Source: Macrostomum hystrix
Taxonomy: Eukaryota > Platyhelminthes > Macrostomidae
Assembly (NCBI GenBank): GCA_950097015.1
Contig: CATNEN010000038.1
Coordinates: 6,683,001 to 6,747,000 of the forward strand
DNA length: 64,000 nucleotides
Reading direction: 5' to 3'
The notes under the pieces: model-generated
What the model was told of the DNA's origin: nothing
Databases searched by the model: none
The model's input: only the letters and a program-made list of their open reading frames with translations
Position numbers and translations under genes: made by a program
In this document: positions 46,201 through 56,814 of the stretch, piece after piece
Numbering within the stretch: the first letter of the stretch is position 1
Layout of the letters: each line of letters begins with the position of its first letter

Positions 46201-46897
46201 ATAAATCTAAATAAAGCTAAATAGGCTGAAATTATTATAGCTTAATATTTTTTTCAAAAAAAAGAGTCAGACAACATCTAAGCACATTAAATCTAGTGTA
46301 TATGAGCTAATTTTGTTTTCTATTTTTTAGCATTTAGCACAAAATATGAAATAATAAAATAATACTATCTAGATTCATTAAAAAAGCAGGTCAAGCAATT
46401 TAAAAGTTACAGAATTTACTCTATAAAAAAGATTAAATTTTCATAGACATATGTCTAGCATGTTTTTTATTTTAGGTTGGTGCAGCATGCAACATAGTAG
46501 CACAGCTTGGCATGGCACAGTGCAGTGCACCAATGTTGTTTATTCCTCTATGGATACACAGTACTTGAAAGGTGTTTTAGCTTAGTATGACACTTTTTAA
46601 GCCAAACCTTTATAGTTTCCAACACATGTAGATGAACTTGATCAAATAATTTCAACAGAGTCCAGTAATACCAGAAAACTTTGGAAAAATTAAAAAACCA
46701 AGAACATATTTATTTGCTTGGTTCACTTTTGCATACTTACCATCTTGTGAAATCCTCAAAAATGGCTTCATTAGTTCACAAAATGACAAATTATTTTTCT
46801 GACAGATTGTTTCTGCATCATGGCTAACTAGCACAGCTAATGTGGGTGAAAATACTTTCTTAATAAAGTCTTGACCAGTAAGTTTGCTTTCTCCCAT
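30999..46897 (-). CDS. TRAPPC8: TRAPPC8 (Trs85 homologue), TRAPP III subunit, twelve exons
   Basis: Exons on the minus strand: 46897-46741, 45059-44651, 44012-43235, 42724-42585, 42381-42276, 41326-40892, 39081-38636, 37437-37134, 35790-35401, 33237-33010, 32418-31867, 31418-30999. All phases agree and give 1454 residues, close to the roughly 1435 of the human protein. Conserved stretches include 'NLSFCELMKPF' (exon 1), 'RDPNN' and 'TPWFDAYRD' (exon 2), 'YYVLLHD' and 'KKWFSVG' (exon 3), 'GTMEMAALSAF' (exon 4), 'LILAGHRFSKA' and 'LAEDHIN' (exon 6), 'GPRLN' and 'PDRRL' (exon 8), and 'LFYYES' (exon 10). TRAPPC8 helps the TRAPP III complex activate Rab1 in ER-Golgi traffic and autophagy. Exon 12 has a polyglutamine run near residue 1360. 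Intron 10 uses a GC donor. Most introns hold minisatellites. Confidence 0.93.
31590..31855. repeat. 20-bp minisatellite in TRAPPC8 intron 11
   Basis: The unit is AATCCCAGAAGCCAATTCAC, about 13 copies, the first few degenerate. Confidence 0.9.
32475..32870. repeat. 35-bp minisatellite in TRAPPC8 intron 10
   Basis: The unit contains AAAATGAGGATCAGGGAGAT then GGGGTGGATTTCATC, about 11 copies. Confidence 0.9.
33560..34600. repeat. CT-rich minisatellite in TRAPPC8 intron 9
   Basis: Units of the type CTCACTGTCTCACCCTCCCA, with higher-order blocks of about 110-130 bp recurring (for example from 34080, 34200 and 34320). It is purine-rich on the gene strand. Confidence 0.95.
35175..35260 (-). mobile_element. 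SINE family 1, 3' fragment in TRAPPC8 intron 9
   Basis: It shares CGCTGACTCCTGAGCACACG and CTCACACAGGTGTGTACATC with the copies at 50455 and 55475, in the same order. Confidence 0.7.
35925..37110. repeat. 24-bp minisatellite in TRAPPC8 intron 8
   Basis: The unit contains AAGTAAGTAGACAGGAAAGT then AGGC, about 49 copies. It starts about 130 bp from exon 9 and ends about 25 bp from exon 8, so it fills nearly the whole intron. Long minus-strand open frames across it are an effect of the unit length being divisible by three. Confidence 0.95.
38200..38620. repeat. Degenerate 25-bp repeat in TRAPPC8 intron 7
   Basis: Repeated GATAATCAAGGGATTCCCTA followed by TCAGATAT, about 16 strongly diverged copies, likely an older array than its neighbours. 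Confidence 0.75.
39240..40685. repeat. CT-rich minisatellite in TRAPPC8 intron 6
   Basis: Short units TTCTGTTATCTCTCTTCC/TTCTGTTATCTCTC are arranged in a higher-order block of about 240 bp (for example from CCCTCCCTCTTTCACTC at about 39500, 39766, 40005, 40246 and 40487). Confidence 0.95.
41385..41540. repeat. 30-bp minisatellite in TRAPPC8 intron 5
   Basis: The unit is GAATCGCAGCTGGAGTTGTA then CAGTCAGAAG, five copies that are nearly identical. Confidence 0.95.
41575..42245. repeat. 24-bp minisatellite in TRAPPC8 intron 5
   Basis: The unit is GAATCGCAGCAGGAACTAGA then TCAA, about 27 copies. It shares GAATCGCAGC with the adjacent 30-bp array, suggesting one seeded the other. Confidence 0.95.
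43060..43210. repeat. 13-14-bp repeat in TRAPPC8 intron 3
   Basis: Units of the type GGAAACAGCTGAA, about ten imperfect copies, starting next to the donor of exon 3. Confidence 0.8.
44100..44275 (+). mobile_element. SINE family 2 copy in TRAPPC8 intron 2 (head missing)
   Basis: It contains CCCAGCTGTTAAATGGGTAC, CAGTCCATGGACTGAA and GCTGTGCTGTCGGCTGC, the same blocks and order as the copy at 61040-61362. Confidence 0.65.
44315..44628 (+). mobile_element. SINE family 1, near-complete copy in TRAPPC8 intron 2
   Basis: The head is tRNA-like: box A TGGCAGAGCGGTTAACG and box B GGGCTCGATTCC, spaced as in tRNA-Leu/Ser. The body carries GGGGCGCAGCCGCGGAGAGA, GTCGTGCAATTTACGCC, GATGAGAAAGTCAA and a CTCGCTGGCTGC end. 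It ends about 20 bp from the splice site at exon 2. Confidence 0.8.
45388..45990 (-). mobile_element. Mariner/Tc1-like deletion derivative in TRAPPC8 intron 1
   Basis: The ends are inverted: GGGTATCCCAAAAGTTCC at about 45391 versus GGGAACTTTTAGGACACT at about 45973 (reverse complement AGTGTCCTAAAAGTTCCC). A minus-strand frame of 80 codons (45827-45585) resembles the extreme C-terminus of a Tc1/mariner transposase, but the catalytic triad region is missing. Confidence 0.5.
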
Positions 46898-48481
46898 TTT
46901 TCCAATTCAGATTCAGATTTGGTTTAGATTCAAGAATTTTTAACAAATATTAATTGTCTTGACAATTACTAGATGTCTAGCTAGTTTTGCTGTCTGTTGT
47001 AGCTAGCTAGAGCTTAAAAGGTGCGGTCAGTAAAATATGCTTGTGGCAAGATAGACAATATTTGGCTTGCTATAAATGGGCCTAGTTCAAATGGAAAATC
47101 TAGTAAAGAACTTATTACTTTATGTAACAATTCTGAAACTTGTTTAAAAAGAATTTTAATAATTATCTATTTTTAATTTGACATTTCTTTAAACTATTTT
47201 GTTCCTTAAATGCGAAAAATTTAGTTAAGCATTAAGGTCAAGTTCAAAATTCATTGGAATTGTTCTCCCTAAAGCTTTTTAGCAGTTCAAATAATATCAG
47301 ATTATTTTGCTACACTCGAAAATAGCTTAGATAAGCACAGGGGCTAGCCAATTTAAATACGTAACCAGCAAAATATGACTTTTCTTGGAATCCCAACTAA
47401 AGGTCTCGGCCTTCTATAAATAGTTTTTTTCGGTAAGGCTTTTCGTTAATTCATGAAAATCAAACTATTGAGTAAATTGAGTTGAGCTAAATTATGGTCC
47501 ACGTAAATTCTGATAGAAGTTAAAAAGTAGCAAAATGCTTTCATGGAAATATATTATTAAAACAATGAGGAACATATATTTTTAGCTAGAGCTATATGAG
47601 ACGTAAACCTTATCAGAAGAATTGTATTGAAAATGAAATTGTTGACCTAGTACGACATACGACCTCACAAATGAGCCCATTCATTAGGGAAGTAGCCCAT
47701 TCACGCGATCGGTGGAATACCCACTTCCATTGTAAAAATTATATTTAAATTTTACTATTACCGTAGCAATGGTAATAGGAGTATAGTCTACTGTTCGTGG
47801 TCCTTGCGGCAACCAAGTTTAGACGATCATGCGAAAAATCGTCATTGCATGGAATCATGGAATAACGTTGTTCAGCTGCATTTTGTAATATTCGCGCAAG
47901 TCCAGATTATACTTAACGGATACAAGCCTAAATTCCTTTGAGGGACCACGGCCGTAGGCTGTTCAAGCGGAGAAGGCATATATATGCCACTTCACGAGGA
48001 CTACGTATGCTACTCGAGTCGTCCTTCTCTTGGCACTTCGTCGACCTGCTGCTGACTGATTTCTGGCGTTTCTAGCTATAGTAATTGTAATTACTTTCCT
48101 TGTGCGATAATATCCTAGCTATATAGCTTACGTTTGCATTTTCTCAGTCGTGTGACGATTAGCAACACAGATGTGGGCGTGACAAGCCAAAGTGACATCA
48201 GGGGCAAAGGCAGGTGAACCAAGGTATAGCAATGAAAAAATGAGCTAAAATTTGAGCAGGCAGCTGACCCTTGCATATGAGCGTGGATGCATGCTATTTT
48301 CTGAGAGGAAAATCATAATTTTGGGTGGCACAAAGGGGTTTGAATGTACGTTGACGTCTACTTACAGTAGCGATCTAAGAAATATACAAAATTGCAATTA
48401 GTTGTGAAAGCGCGTAATTAATGTAAATGACAGAGCGCGTCCTGCAGAAAGTGACAACGTCGCAGTCGCACCGACGTGTCT
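46898..48481. other. Region upstream of TRAPPC8
   Basis: No gene is seen. The TRAPPC8 ATG lies in GGAAAAATGGG context. A 24-bp stretch at 48037-48060 is identical to part of the LINE reading frame at 62487-62510. Confidence 0.4.
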
Positions 48482-49060
48482 CTAGCCGCAACCCAGCCGC
48501 ATCACTTTTTAAAATCACCTGTACCACTTGCAAAATCCGTCTTTTCTAAATAGATTTTGACTAGATTTAATTGTACCACACGTTAAATTGTCTTCATACT
48601 GCTAGTCACTGTTGAAGCCTTCAAATTTCCGGATTTAAAAAATCGGTGCGGCTGGCATTGGGCTGATCACTTGCGCCCTTGCTTTTGACTGGATTCTTGT
48701 ACCGTTTTTAATTTATAAAATTTCAGCAAATTGCGCATCTTTTGAGCTCAAAAGTTGGTCTGAACGAGCTTTAATAAGCAAAAAATCATCGTCTGAAGTT
48801 TTAATGAAGTCATTTCCGGTAGCAAATGGTCTTTTCTCTCCAAAAATAGAATACATACGGCCTGTACCATATTTGTACCACCTCAAGCACATATTTTTAT
48901 ACAACCCTGTGCAAAATTAAGCATTTTGATCCAACGGTTCGAAGGTTATGAAGATAATTTAATGTGTGGCACAATTAAATCTAGTCAAAATCTATTAGAA
49001 AAGACGGATTTTGCAAGGTACAAGTGATTTTAAAAAGTGATGCGGCTGGGTTGCGGCTAG
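48482..49060. mobile_element. Fold-back (MITE-like) element with about 120-bp inverted arms
   Basis: The left arm (48482-48605) and right arm (48944-49060) are reverse complements with few differences. Both termini read CTAGCCGCAACCCAGCCGCA, followed by TCACTTTTTAAAATCAC. The roughly 340-bp centre has no coding capacity. No clear target-site duplication is seen. Confidence 0.85.
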
Positions 49061-50039
49061 CGAAACGTGCGTACAGTCGCTTCGATCTCTCTTCCTTTAT
49101 CCTTTAATTTCAGTGTTTAACAATCTTAGATAAAGTAAGCGTAAGTTTTTCATTAGGCTTTAATCCGTTCTGTTTGTTTTTGTTTATAAACAGTCTAGAA
49201 ACAATAATTCTATAGTGGAATAGGTTATGATACAATTATACTCCATTTACTTTCAGTAGTATAATGATATTGTTTACAAAGGTCAAAACATGTATGTATT
49301 TTGCGGTCTTTTTTACACCCATCGACATGCCTGTCAAATGCTAAATTCAGCGTGATCTGGTATTTAAACAAATCATATAAAAAATGAGTAAAGTATAGGA
49401 AATGATTTGTGAAAAATATTCAAGTACTGCAACAATGACTCAACTAATGGCAGATAAGTAGTAGATAGTGCAGTAGAAGTTATATACATTTTTGCACTAT
49501 GTGCCCCTATAATATTATAATGTTTATCCTCAGCTCTCGGCTCAGCTCAGCTCATCTTGCAGAGTTCACCAGTGCGTGTCAATCCGCATCTCCAGTAAAC
49601 AATGTCTATTATATAGTTCATTTTATAATTTTCCGCAGCAACCTATATTCTTGACTAAGAACCAATGCGCCATTAATGACTTCTCTGCCCCCATGCACCT
49701 GCTGCCTGCATGGTACCGCAGCGAAGCCAAAGCGGAACTGATCCTGTCAACAGATCTGCGTGCGTGGCGAGAATCCAGGACCAAAGCGCGATGTGCAAAT
49801 AAATGTAATTAAAGCCGGACATAAACCAGCCGACTTTACCGAGCTTCGATCGAGACAATGTGATGCTGCAATTATCAAAGCACACACCCCTTAAATTGTC
49901 CCTTTACCTGAGCTGTTCAATTCTCAGTGACATAGCTCTAAATTCTACAGTATGCAATAACAGCTACATGTATGGTGTTATTATGATTTATTACTGTGGG
50001 ATAATAAACCGCGAGTAATAATCAATAGTTGCTACCTAT
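49061..50039. other. AT-rich intergenic stretch
   Basis: No gene is supported. Confidence 0.4.
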
Positions 50040-50235
50040 GAGTTGTAGCCTAGTAGCTGCAGCTTCGAACTCACGACTTTAAGGTCGGGGGTTCGATACC
50101 CGACTCCACTGGAACAATTTTCGCCCTTTAGCAAGACAATTAATTGCTAAAGGCAAGAATAATTCCTTTAGCAATGCCCTTCAGAAGCGCAATAGCTGCG
50201 GCTGTGCTGTCGGCTGCCCAACTAAGGCAGGTGTA
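50040..50235 (+). mobile_element. SINE family 2 copy with degenerate tRNA head
   Basis: It contains GTTGTAGCCTAGTAG, GGGGGTTCGATACCCGACTC then CACTGGAACA, TTTAGCAAGAC, and the tail GCTGCGGCTGTGCTGTCGGC. The tRNA-like part cannot fold into a good anticodon arm, so it is not called as a tRNA gene. Confidence 0.65.
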
Positions 50236-50454
50236 ATTAAATTATAGTTTTCTAGTACTTTATTATAACCGATTTTGTTAAGTTAGTAACTCAGCAAGCA
50301 AACATCCCTTTTCGTATGCTTCGGTTCATCGAGGGTGAAAGCTGGGAAAAATACAGTGCGCAGGTGCATCCTATAATATTGTCTTATCGAATCACAAGAT
50401 GTAAAAGATTAGGCTCATTGTTTCAAAAGTTTTGTAAAAGCACTTTGCTGTGGC

Positions 50455-50793
50455 ACATCATTTGGTGAAACTTGACCTGCAGCCAGCGAGGAGGCAATTC
50501 AGCCCATTTCGCTGACTCCGGAGCACACACGCACACAGATACCGTACACAGGCACACGCTCACACAGGTGTGTACATCTGCTTTGACTTTCTCATCGTCT
50601 GGCTGTGGTACACTTTCACTGTGCCTTGGAGGTTGGCCCTCAAGGCCAAGGGCGTAAATTACACGACAAGCCCTCAAGCCTTCTCTCCGCGGCTGCGCCC
50701 CAAATAAATGTGGCCACGCCACGGAATCGAACCTAGGGACCATGGTGCGAGAGCCAAACGCGTTAACCGCTCTGCCTACCAACCCCCTTGTCG
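50455..50793 (-). mobile_element. SINE family 1, near-complete copy
   Basis: On the minus strand it has the same tRNA-like head (CAGAGCGGTTAACGCG, then GGTTCGATTCCGTGG) and body as 44315-44628. It adds a CA-rich stretch (ACACACGCACACAGATACCG) and the GGTGTGTACATCTGC block. Confidence 0.8.
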
Positions 50794-51545
50794 ATTGTAC
50801 TTTTGCAAAAAATTCTCGCATAAAAAACTGAGAACTCATATCACGTGGGTTATCAAAGCAGTTAGTCATCTCTATGTTTTAGCTTGCTAAATAGCTTGTT
50901 CTATTTGGTTATACCAAATTTCCTTTGAATGATTAGCAGGAAAGGATCGAAAATCAGCAGAATTAGAATTCAGCGTGGGTTAAAGCAAGTGAAACACACA
51001 AGCGCTCTGCTTTCGGTACTGATCGAGCGCAATTATGGTTGGGAGCTGGTGAATTTGAATTCTGACCCGGCTAACTTCCCGCTTTTTGCCGCACGTCCTG
51101 GAAATGTCCTCAAAGCACATGACTGCAAGGCGATAGGGTTCGTCATGAGCAGGATGCTAACCCTGTGGCTAAAAATATCAATAAGTCTAAGTGTAAATCT
51201 TCACTTCACTTCACATCAGAAGCCGCTCCATTGTGAGAATCCTCGGGCAAGTTCTTTCTAGTGACGTAAGCTGCGTCTCGAGAAACAAATTTAAGCCCAG
51301 TTCAGGCTTGTTATTTTTAATTGGATGTGTTCTTCAGCATTCATGTGTGTGCATATGCACGCGTAGCCAATAGAACTGGGCAATCGAGCCAATTAATCAA
51401 GGTCACAGAAATCCCGAGGCACGAGCGTAATGCCTGGTTTAGGTCTTTTATATGTAAAATGAGGCCTTGAGCCTCTGTTGTTGTTATTACTATTGCTGCA
51501 ACTAACGCCGCCCTCTATATCGCCGCGCGAGCCTGACCCGTCCAA

Positions 51546-52060
51546 ATGAATTGCTGCGCCCATGGCAACTCCAGCTGGCAGGCCACACCGTCCTACTGCC
51601 CACAGCTGCTGCTGCTCACGCTGCAGGCACCCTACCAGGTGGCTGACGCTGGCGCCCCGGACTCTGCCGGGGGTGCGGCCTTCGTTCGTAACAAGGCTCT
51701 GAAGCGCGTTCTTTGACGCTAGGTTGTTTACCTTGACAGCTTACATTGTTTTGTAGCTGTTAATGTTTTTGTGGCTGTCTGCCAACTGGGCTCCAATCCC
51801 AGTAGCCAGCTGAAGAGGCTCGGCTCCCCGAGGCCGCCGCCTGAAAGAGCTCCAACCACAACCCCTTGGAGAGGAGCTGTGACCATATCCCGACACTCTC
51901 AGCCGCCCGATAGAAACCGGCCGCGTTGCCTACCCTCCACGACGTAGACGCGGTGCCGGATAGGAGCCTCGGCGAAAGACGCCGGTCAGGCATAACGCGG
52001 GTGTTGTTGTTCTTCTTCTTGTTCTTGCTATTATTATTATTGTTCTTGTTGTTGCGGTTG
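51546..52060 (+). mobile_element. LINE 3' end (ORF2 tail and 3' UTR), internally deleted
   Basis: The frame ending at about 51716 encodes an end similar in layout to the LINE at 61930-62576 (a Leu-Leu-Leu stretch, Asp-Ala-Gly, then Ala-Leu-Lys-Arg and a hydrophobic stop). About 340 bp of non-coding sequence follow, ending in a TTG/TTA-rich tail typical of some non-LTR elements. Confidence 0.45.
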
Positions 52061-53241
52061 TAATTGCACAAACAGGCGAGGCATCACTACTGCATCCGTA
52101 ACTTAAAAAACGACGTCTTTCAATAAACAGTGCTCTTTCTCCTTTGCCCCTCGACCAGCCCTGACCGTACTGATAATCCATTTTAACCTACTACCGATCA
52201 GTCTGAGATGGATGGCATTGAAGACAACCGTGATTGCCAACTACAGTAATAATGACTGTTACTGTGTTACTAGGTACTCCATCTTACTTTCATGCACGAC
52301 TCATGAGAATCCAGTGCAAAAGTCATAAGTCGATTGCCGTGATAGCTTCTTCCTGAATAAAACCTGCTGTCCAATAGGAATTGTGGATTGTCCGGTTCTC
52401 AATCTGTATTCTCAGAAAAAGTCAATAATAAACGAAAAAATGTTCAACTGAATTTACAAACGTCACAGTAAAATATCAGCACTACAGCTATATTAAAGGC
52501 TTGCGACGGATGAAAGATTAAAAAAGTGACATTTAGCTACTGAAGTATCTCGTCTATGTTTTTGCACTTAAAATCGGTTTTTAACTATTTCTCTTGTGCG
52601 ACCATGGTGCGACCACGGATAAAATAGCTAGACTGCTTGTACATGCTTTTCTAGGTCTCAAGCTGTAGGCACCGATGTCCTTCACGAGATAGAAGGCTTA
52701 CTTAGGCACCCAGGGCCCTGTCATTTGCCAGTTTTTTTCAGTTGTTGACAGTTCGAGAGGTCATATTTAAATTCGAGAGCCTTGTGCAGCATTAGCAGAT
52801 TCTTCGATATATATATAGCTCCCCCAAATAGGCACTTCCTTGCATGTAATTTATATTAATGCCAGTTTTTCCGACTGTGCATTGTAATTATCTACAAAAA
52901 TGGGACTAAGGAGGTTTGCTTCTGCTCTCATGCGGTGTCGGCAATATCGCGCCCCGCGTTACAACCCTGGGCGCGCTGAAAAAAAACAAAACTTGAATAA
53001 TTTAGCGTGGAGCAGCTCTCTGTCCTGCACAGTCGGTTTACGCTTTGGGATCTTGTCCAGGGATCATTGGCTCATAGGGATTTCCGTCCAATGGCACTGC
53101 AGCAGCTTCCCTTACAGTGATAATTGAGGTCTGGGCGGGACCCAATAAATACGTTACTTCAAAACTAGCCCCCTGCCAAATACTTCACAGCGACAGCTTA
53201 CACATCGACACCACATTGAGGTGCGCATTGAGCAAATCACC
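52061..53241. other. Intergenic stretch upstream of the 53242 GPCR
   Basis: ATATATATATAG near 52810 is TATA-like but is over 400 bp from the ATG. No gene is called. Confidence 0.4.
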
Positions 53242-54513
53242 ATGGACAATCGGACGAATACAACGGAGATTGAGTCAAGCCCAGCCGGCGACCCGACTGA
53301 GTGGTACCACACCGCCAGAATTGTGATGCACTACAGCCAACTCGCTGTGGCCATTGTGGGCATGCTCACCAACTGGCTAAACTTCTGCGTCTTCTGGTGC
53401 GAACCGGTTAGACGTCACTACCTGTCAGTCAGTCTGAGACTGCTATCAGCCTCTGACTTTTTTATCCTGCTGCTCTACGTGATCTCGACACAGACGCACG
53501 TGCAAGATACCGGTGAGTACGCCTGTCTGACCATGAACTACTTGTTCGCGCTGGCCTCCTTCGTCAGTCCTTGGATCCTAGTCGGCATCACGGTGGATCG
53601 CGTCACTTTCATTCGCTCGCCGGCCACAACGGCCGCCGTGCAACAGCGACAGCGTCGTCGAGCCCTGATCGCGCTGTCCTCCGCCCTCATCGGCGGCGTC
53701 GCCTGGAGCTGCCACGTCAAGTGGAGTGTCGGTTTCGGTGTCAACATAGTGTCGGCAAATCGGTCATTTCAATGCGTACCTAGCGGCCCGAACGCTCTGC
53801 AAGTTGTTGACAGCGTTCTGGTTAGCTTTGCTCCATGGCTTCTGCTACTGCTGCTGAATTCCTACATACTGTGCAGGATTCGAGCCCTAGTTGGCAACAT
53901 TGAGCAGCAGTTGCTAAGGCAGCAGCAGCAGCTGCAGCTGCAGCAGCACTACAGCCTGGTGCCGCTCATGGGGTCCCGCGCGGGCTCGGGCTCTATGCCT
54001 CCCTGCCACTGGTCCAAGAACACAGGCGAGGGCGGCTCAAGCCAGCAAAGACAGCAGCAGCATCCGCTGCATCTGCAGCAGCCGGGTCTTCGGCTAATGG
54101 GATCGCGCGGTGACATTTATCGCCAGCAGTGCCAGGTGATTTCTTTGAGTCTCTGATAAGACTAGAAAGCTAGAGCCTCCTGAGGAATTACATCTAACAA
54201 TCACCCCGCTTCCTCACTGTAGGTGACGCACATGCTGCTGGGCTTCTGCATCGCCTACGTCACACTGAACCTACCGAATTACATCATGCTCGTGTTCGGC
54301 AGCGTGATGTTTCGGGGCGTCATCCTGATGGGCTCGCCCGCCTTCCATATGGCCTTCAACATGGCCCGCATGATCGCGCAGCTGCTGCACCTGCTGCACT
54401 TCAGCACTAACAGCCTGATCTACGCCTATGCCAATAAGCAGTTTCGCGTTGCCCTGTGCAACTTCTTCACCAAGTCCTGCCCGTGCAAGTACGACGACGA
54501 AGCTGAGTTTTGA
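53242..54513 (+). CDS. Class A G protein-coupled receptor, two exons, probable peptide receptor
   Basis: Exons are 53242-54135 and 54223-54513, joined by an 87-bp GT-AG intron in phase 0 (CAG/GTGATT donor, CACTGTAG acceptor), giving 394 residues. The ATG at 53242 sits in a strong CACCATGG context. The N-terminus has Asn-Arg-Thr and Asn-Thr-Thr glycosylation sites. Seven hydrophobic segments lie near 27-52, 62-84, 97-122, 137-157, 188-212, 300-321 and 339-366. Landmarks are Thr-Asn in TM1, Ser-Ala-Ser-Asp in TM2, Cys before TM3, Val-Asp-Arg in place of Asp-Arg-Tyr, Cys in the second extracellular loop, Ala-Pro-Trp in TM5, Leu-Pro-Asn in TM6, and Asn-Ser-Leu-Ile-Tyr as NPxxY. The third intracellular loop is glutamine-rich and holds the intron. 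It is less basic than the GPCR at 15378 and not closely similar to it. The ligand is unknown; FMRFamide-type receptors are a reasonable comparison. Confidence 0.85.
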
Positions 54514-54568
54514 CTGAAGCTGTCACTTCTTGGAAACTCGAATTTTCCTCTCGCATATCCGTCTGAGC

Positions 54569-54574
54569 ATTAAA
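54569..54574 (+). terminator. ATTAAA poly(A) signal candidate
   Basis: It lies 56 bp after the GPCR stop on the same strand. Confidence 0.3.
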
Positions 54575-55474
54575 GCGTTTTTGCATTAGCTCTTTTTGCG
54601 ATTAAAAGACCGGTACGCTCGTGTCTGTGCCATTGTGTTGCATTACTAGTATTACCCAAACCGAGTATTTTGTTTGACTATTTAAGCTGAACAGGATTTG
54701 ACTATTCTCAGTGTGGTTTTAGGTTTTACTTCTGTGCAAATATTTTTTCTTAGCTTTTTTAATGAAAATCTTTGAAAGCCGATCTATTGACATGTATTTC
54801 AATATTGAATCGATTTATTTCATTTATTGTTCGCTTCTGCATCAAAAACCTGATGAAGTCTTTGTGAATGAACAAGTTTCCACACTATACGAGTACCAAC
54901 TCATTTTACAGCAGTTTATTCTTGCCCTGCACAGTGTTTTACAACAGACGTATTTGATATTTCACGGCGAGTGAACATCCATTTGAAGGAATTATCTGCT
55001 GATCATTCTAATTGTATTTTATGGCCATTTAAACCCGCAAAAAACTGTTTTTTCAGACGCCGCGGTCCGCTTACTAATAAATCTTCTGTCGTCATTTTTT
55101 AAACCGTAATTAAATCCAAACAGTCGTACCGCAAGGCCATGCAAGCAACATGATGCGGGGTGACTCACTATACTTATTCTGCTACTCAGATCTGCAAAGT
55201 TCTGCATATAGAAACTAATTGCTTCCCTTTGTTGTTTCTTCTTTCACGAAAAATTTAAATTCAAGTGGTTTGTGGAAGAGTGGTTGTTTAACTCTAACCC
55301 AGCGATGCAACTTTCATGTCAAATTGATTCCAGACTTGCCAATTAATGTACCGCTTAAAATCATGGATGAAGAAATTTCAGGGTTCCCTGTGCCTTTTTT
55401 ATTCGAAATTATATAATTGGAAAAGTTAGTGAGTAGTTTGTTTATTTTATAAATAGTTACGGGAGGGCTGTGCG
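54575..55474. other. Intergenic stretch
   Basis: Small open frames only; no gene supported. Confidence 0.4.
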
Positions 55475-55797
55475 CAATGGCACATCATTTGATGACACTT
55501 GACCTGCAGCTAGCGAAGAGGCGATTCGGCCCATTTCGCTGACTCCTGAGTGGTGACACAGATACCGTACGCTGGCACACGCTCACACAGGTGTGTACAT
55601 CTGCCCTGACTTTCTCATCGTCAGACAGTGCACATTTCACTGGAGATCGGCCCTAAAGGGCGTACATTTTAGCCACAAGCCCTCAAGCCTTCTCTCCGCG
55701 GCTGCGCTCGAAATAAATGTGGCCTCGCCGCAGAATCGAGCTCAGGGACCTTGGTGCGAGAGGCAAACGCGTTAACCGCTCTGCCACCGACCCACCT
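55475..55797 (-). mobile_element. SINE family 1 copy
   Basis: Minus strand: head CAGAGCGGTTAACGCGTTTG, B box GAGCTCGATTCTGCGG, body GCAGCCGCGGAGAGAAGGC, and the same CACAGGTGTGTACATCTGC and TCGCTAGCTGCAGG end. Confidence 0.8.
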
Positions 55798-56814
55798 ACC
55801 GATGGATGGACCCACCTAACCGTAGCATCGTTGGTGTCTAGACAGACTAATAGAGCAACTGGTGAATGCTTAAAAGCTTTATTTTTTGGTGCTAAACTAT
55901 TCTGGAATACTTCTGTCTGCGGCGGGGCGTCATAAATTTTGGAGCAATTAACTTTAATTGCTTCGCAGTAATTGTTATCGTCTAGCTTTTAAATTATTTT
56001 CTTGCAGCTCCAGTTTACTGCTTCTTGATCATGAGAGTGTTAATTGAAAATAATTTGTGGATTCAACAAGCTGATTGTAAAACAGTCCTGCACAACAGGT
56101 ATGCTAATTATTGTCTGTTAATTAGCTTTGAAGTTTTCCGATGTTACGACGGTACCCTTTGAAGTAATTAATAAGCGAAGATAAGCTAGAGACAGTTGTG
56201 GAGTTGTGAAAAAAATAGTGAGGTCTCGGGCGAAAATGAGAGAAAACAGTGGTATCAGTGTCAGTCAAAAGTGTCAGCGACGGTGGCATAGCAGGGTGTC
56301 AGGTAAAAAATCGAAAATAAGTGAGCTATTAGATATCAATTAAAAAAGTCAGTAAGGTCTCAGGTAAAAAACGGAGAAGATAGTGAAATTGCAAGTTAAA
56401 GTGTCAGTGACCGTGACATATTAGTGACCATCATGTGAATCGCTGACAATGTGAAAGTGCGCAGTATACTTAGAATTTGTTTTCTGCGCTTGTAAATACG
56501 CGAGCCGTAACAGAGACCCAACATATAACTCCCTACAAGAATCTCGTCCCTGACTTGAATGAGAGCCGGTCCATTACAACCTAATTATCTCGTGCCTATC
56601 GAGGCAGATGGTCACGGAAGCAGCAGCAGCAGCCAGAATAGCCAGAAGGGTAAGAAATTAGATTTTCGAGTCATCAGTGAATGAGTACATGTGCAGGCAC
56701 AATGTTAACCTGACGATCAGCAGTTGGGAAAGATCTGGGAGACGCTACTAATTACACTTTTTAAGACTTCGCGTTTGAATTTTATAGAGAGAGAAGGATA
56801 ATTAGAAAGATAGA
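55798..56814. other. Intergenic stretch with degenerate repeats
   Basis: Between about 56210 and 56460, phrases such as GTCTCAGGTAAAAAACGG and AGTGTCAGTGACCGTGAC recur in diverged form. No gene. Confidence 0.4.

Noticed and set aside
49576-49885. Short frames on both strands
   Set aside because: No conserved motif; length expected by chance.
50041-50110. tRNA gene
   Set aside because: It has a B box but a poor anticodon arm, and it continues into a SINE body shared with 61040-61362.
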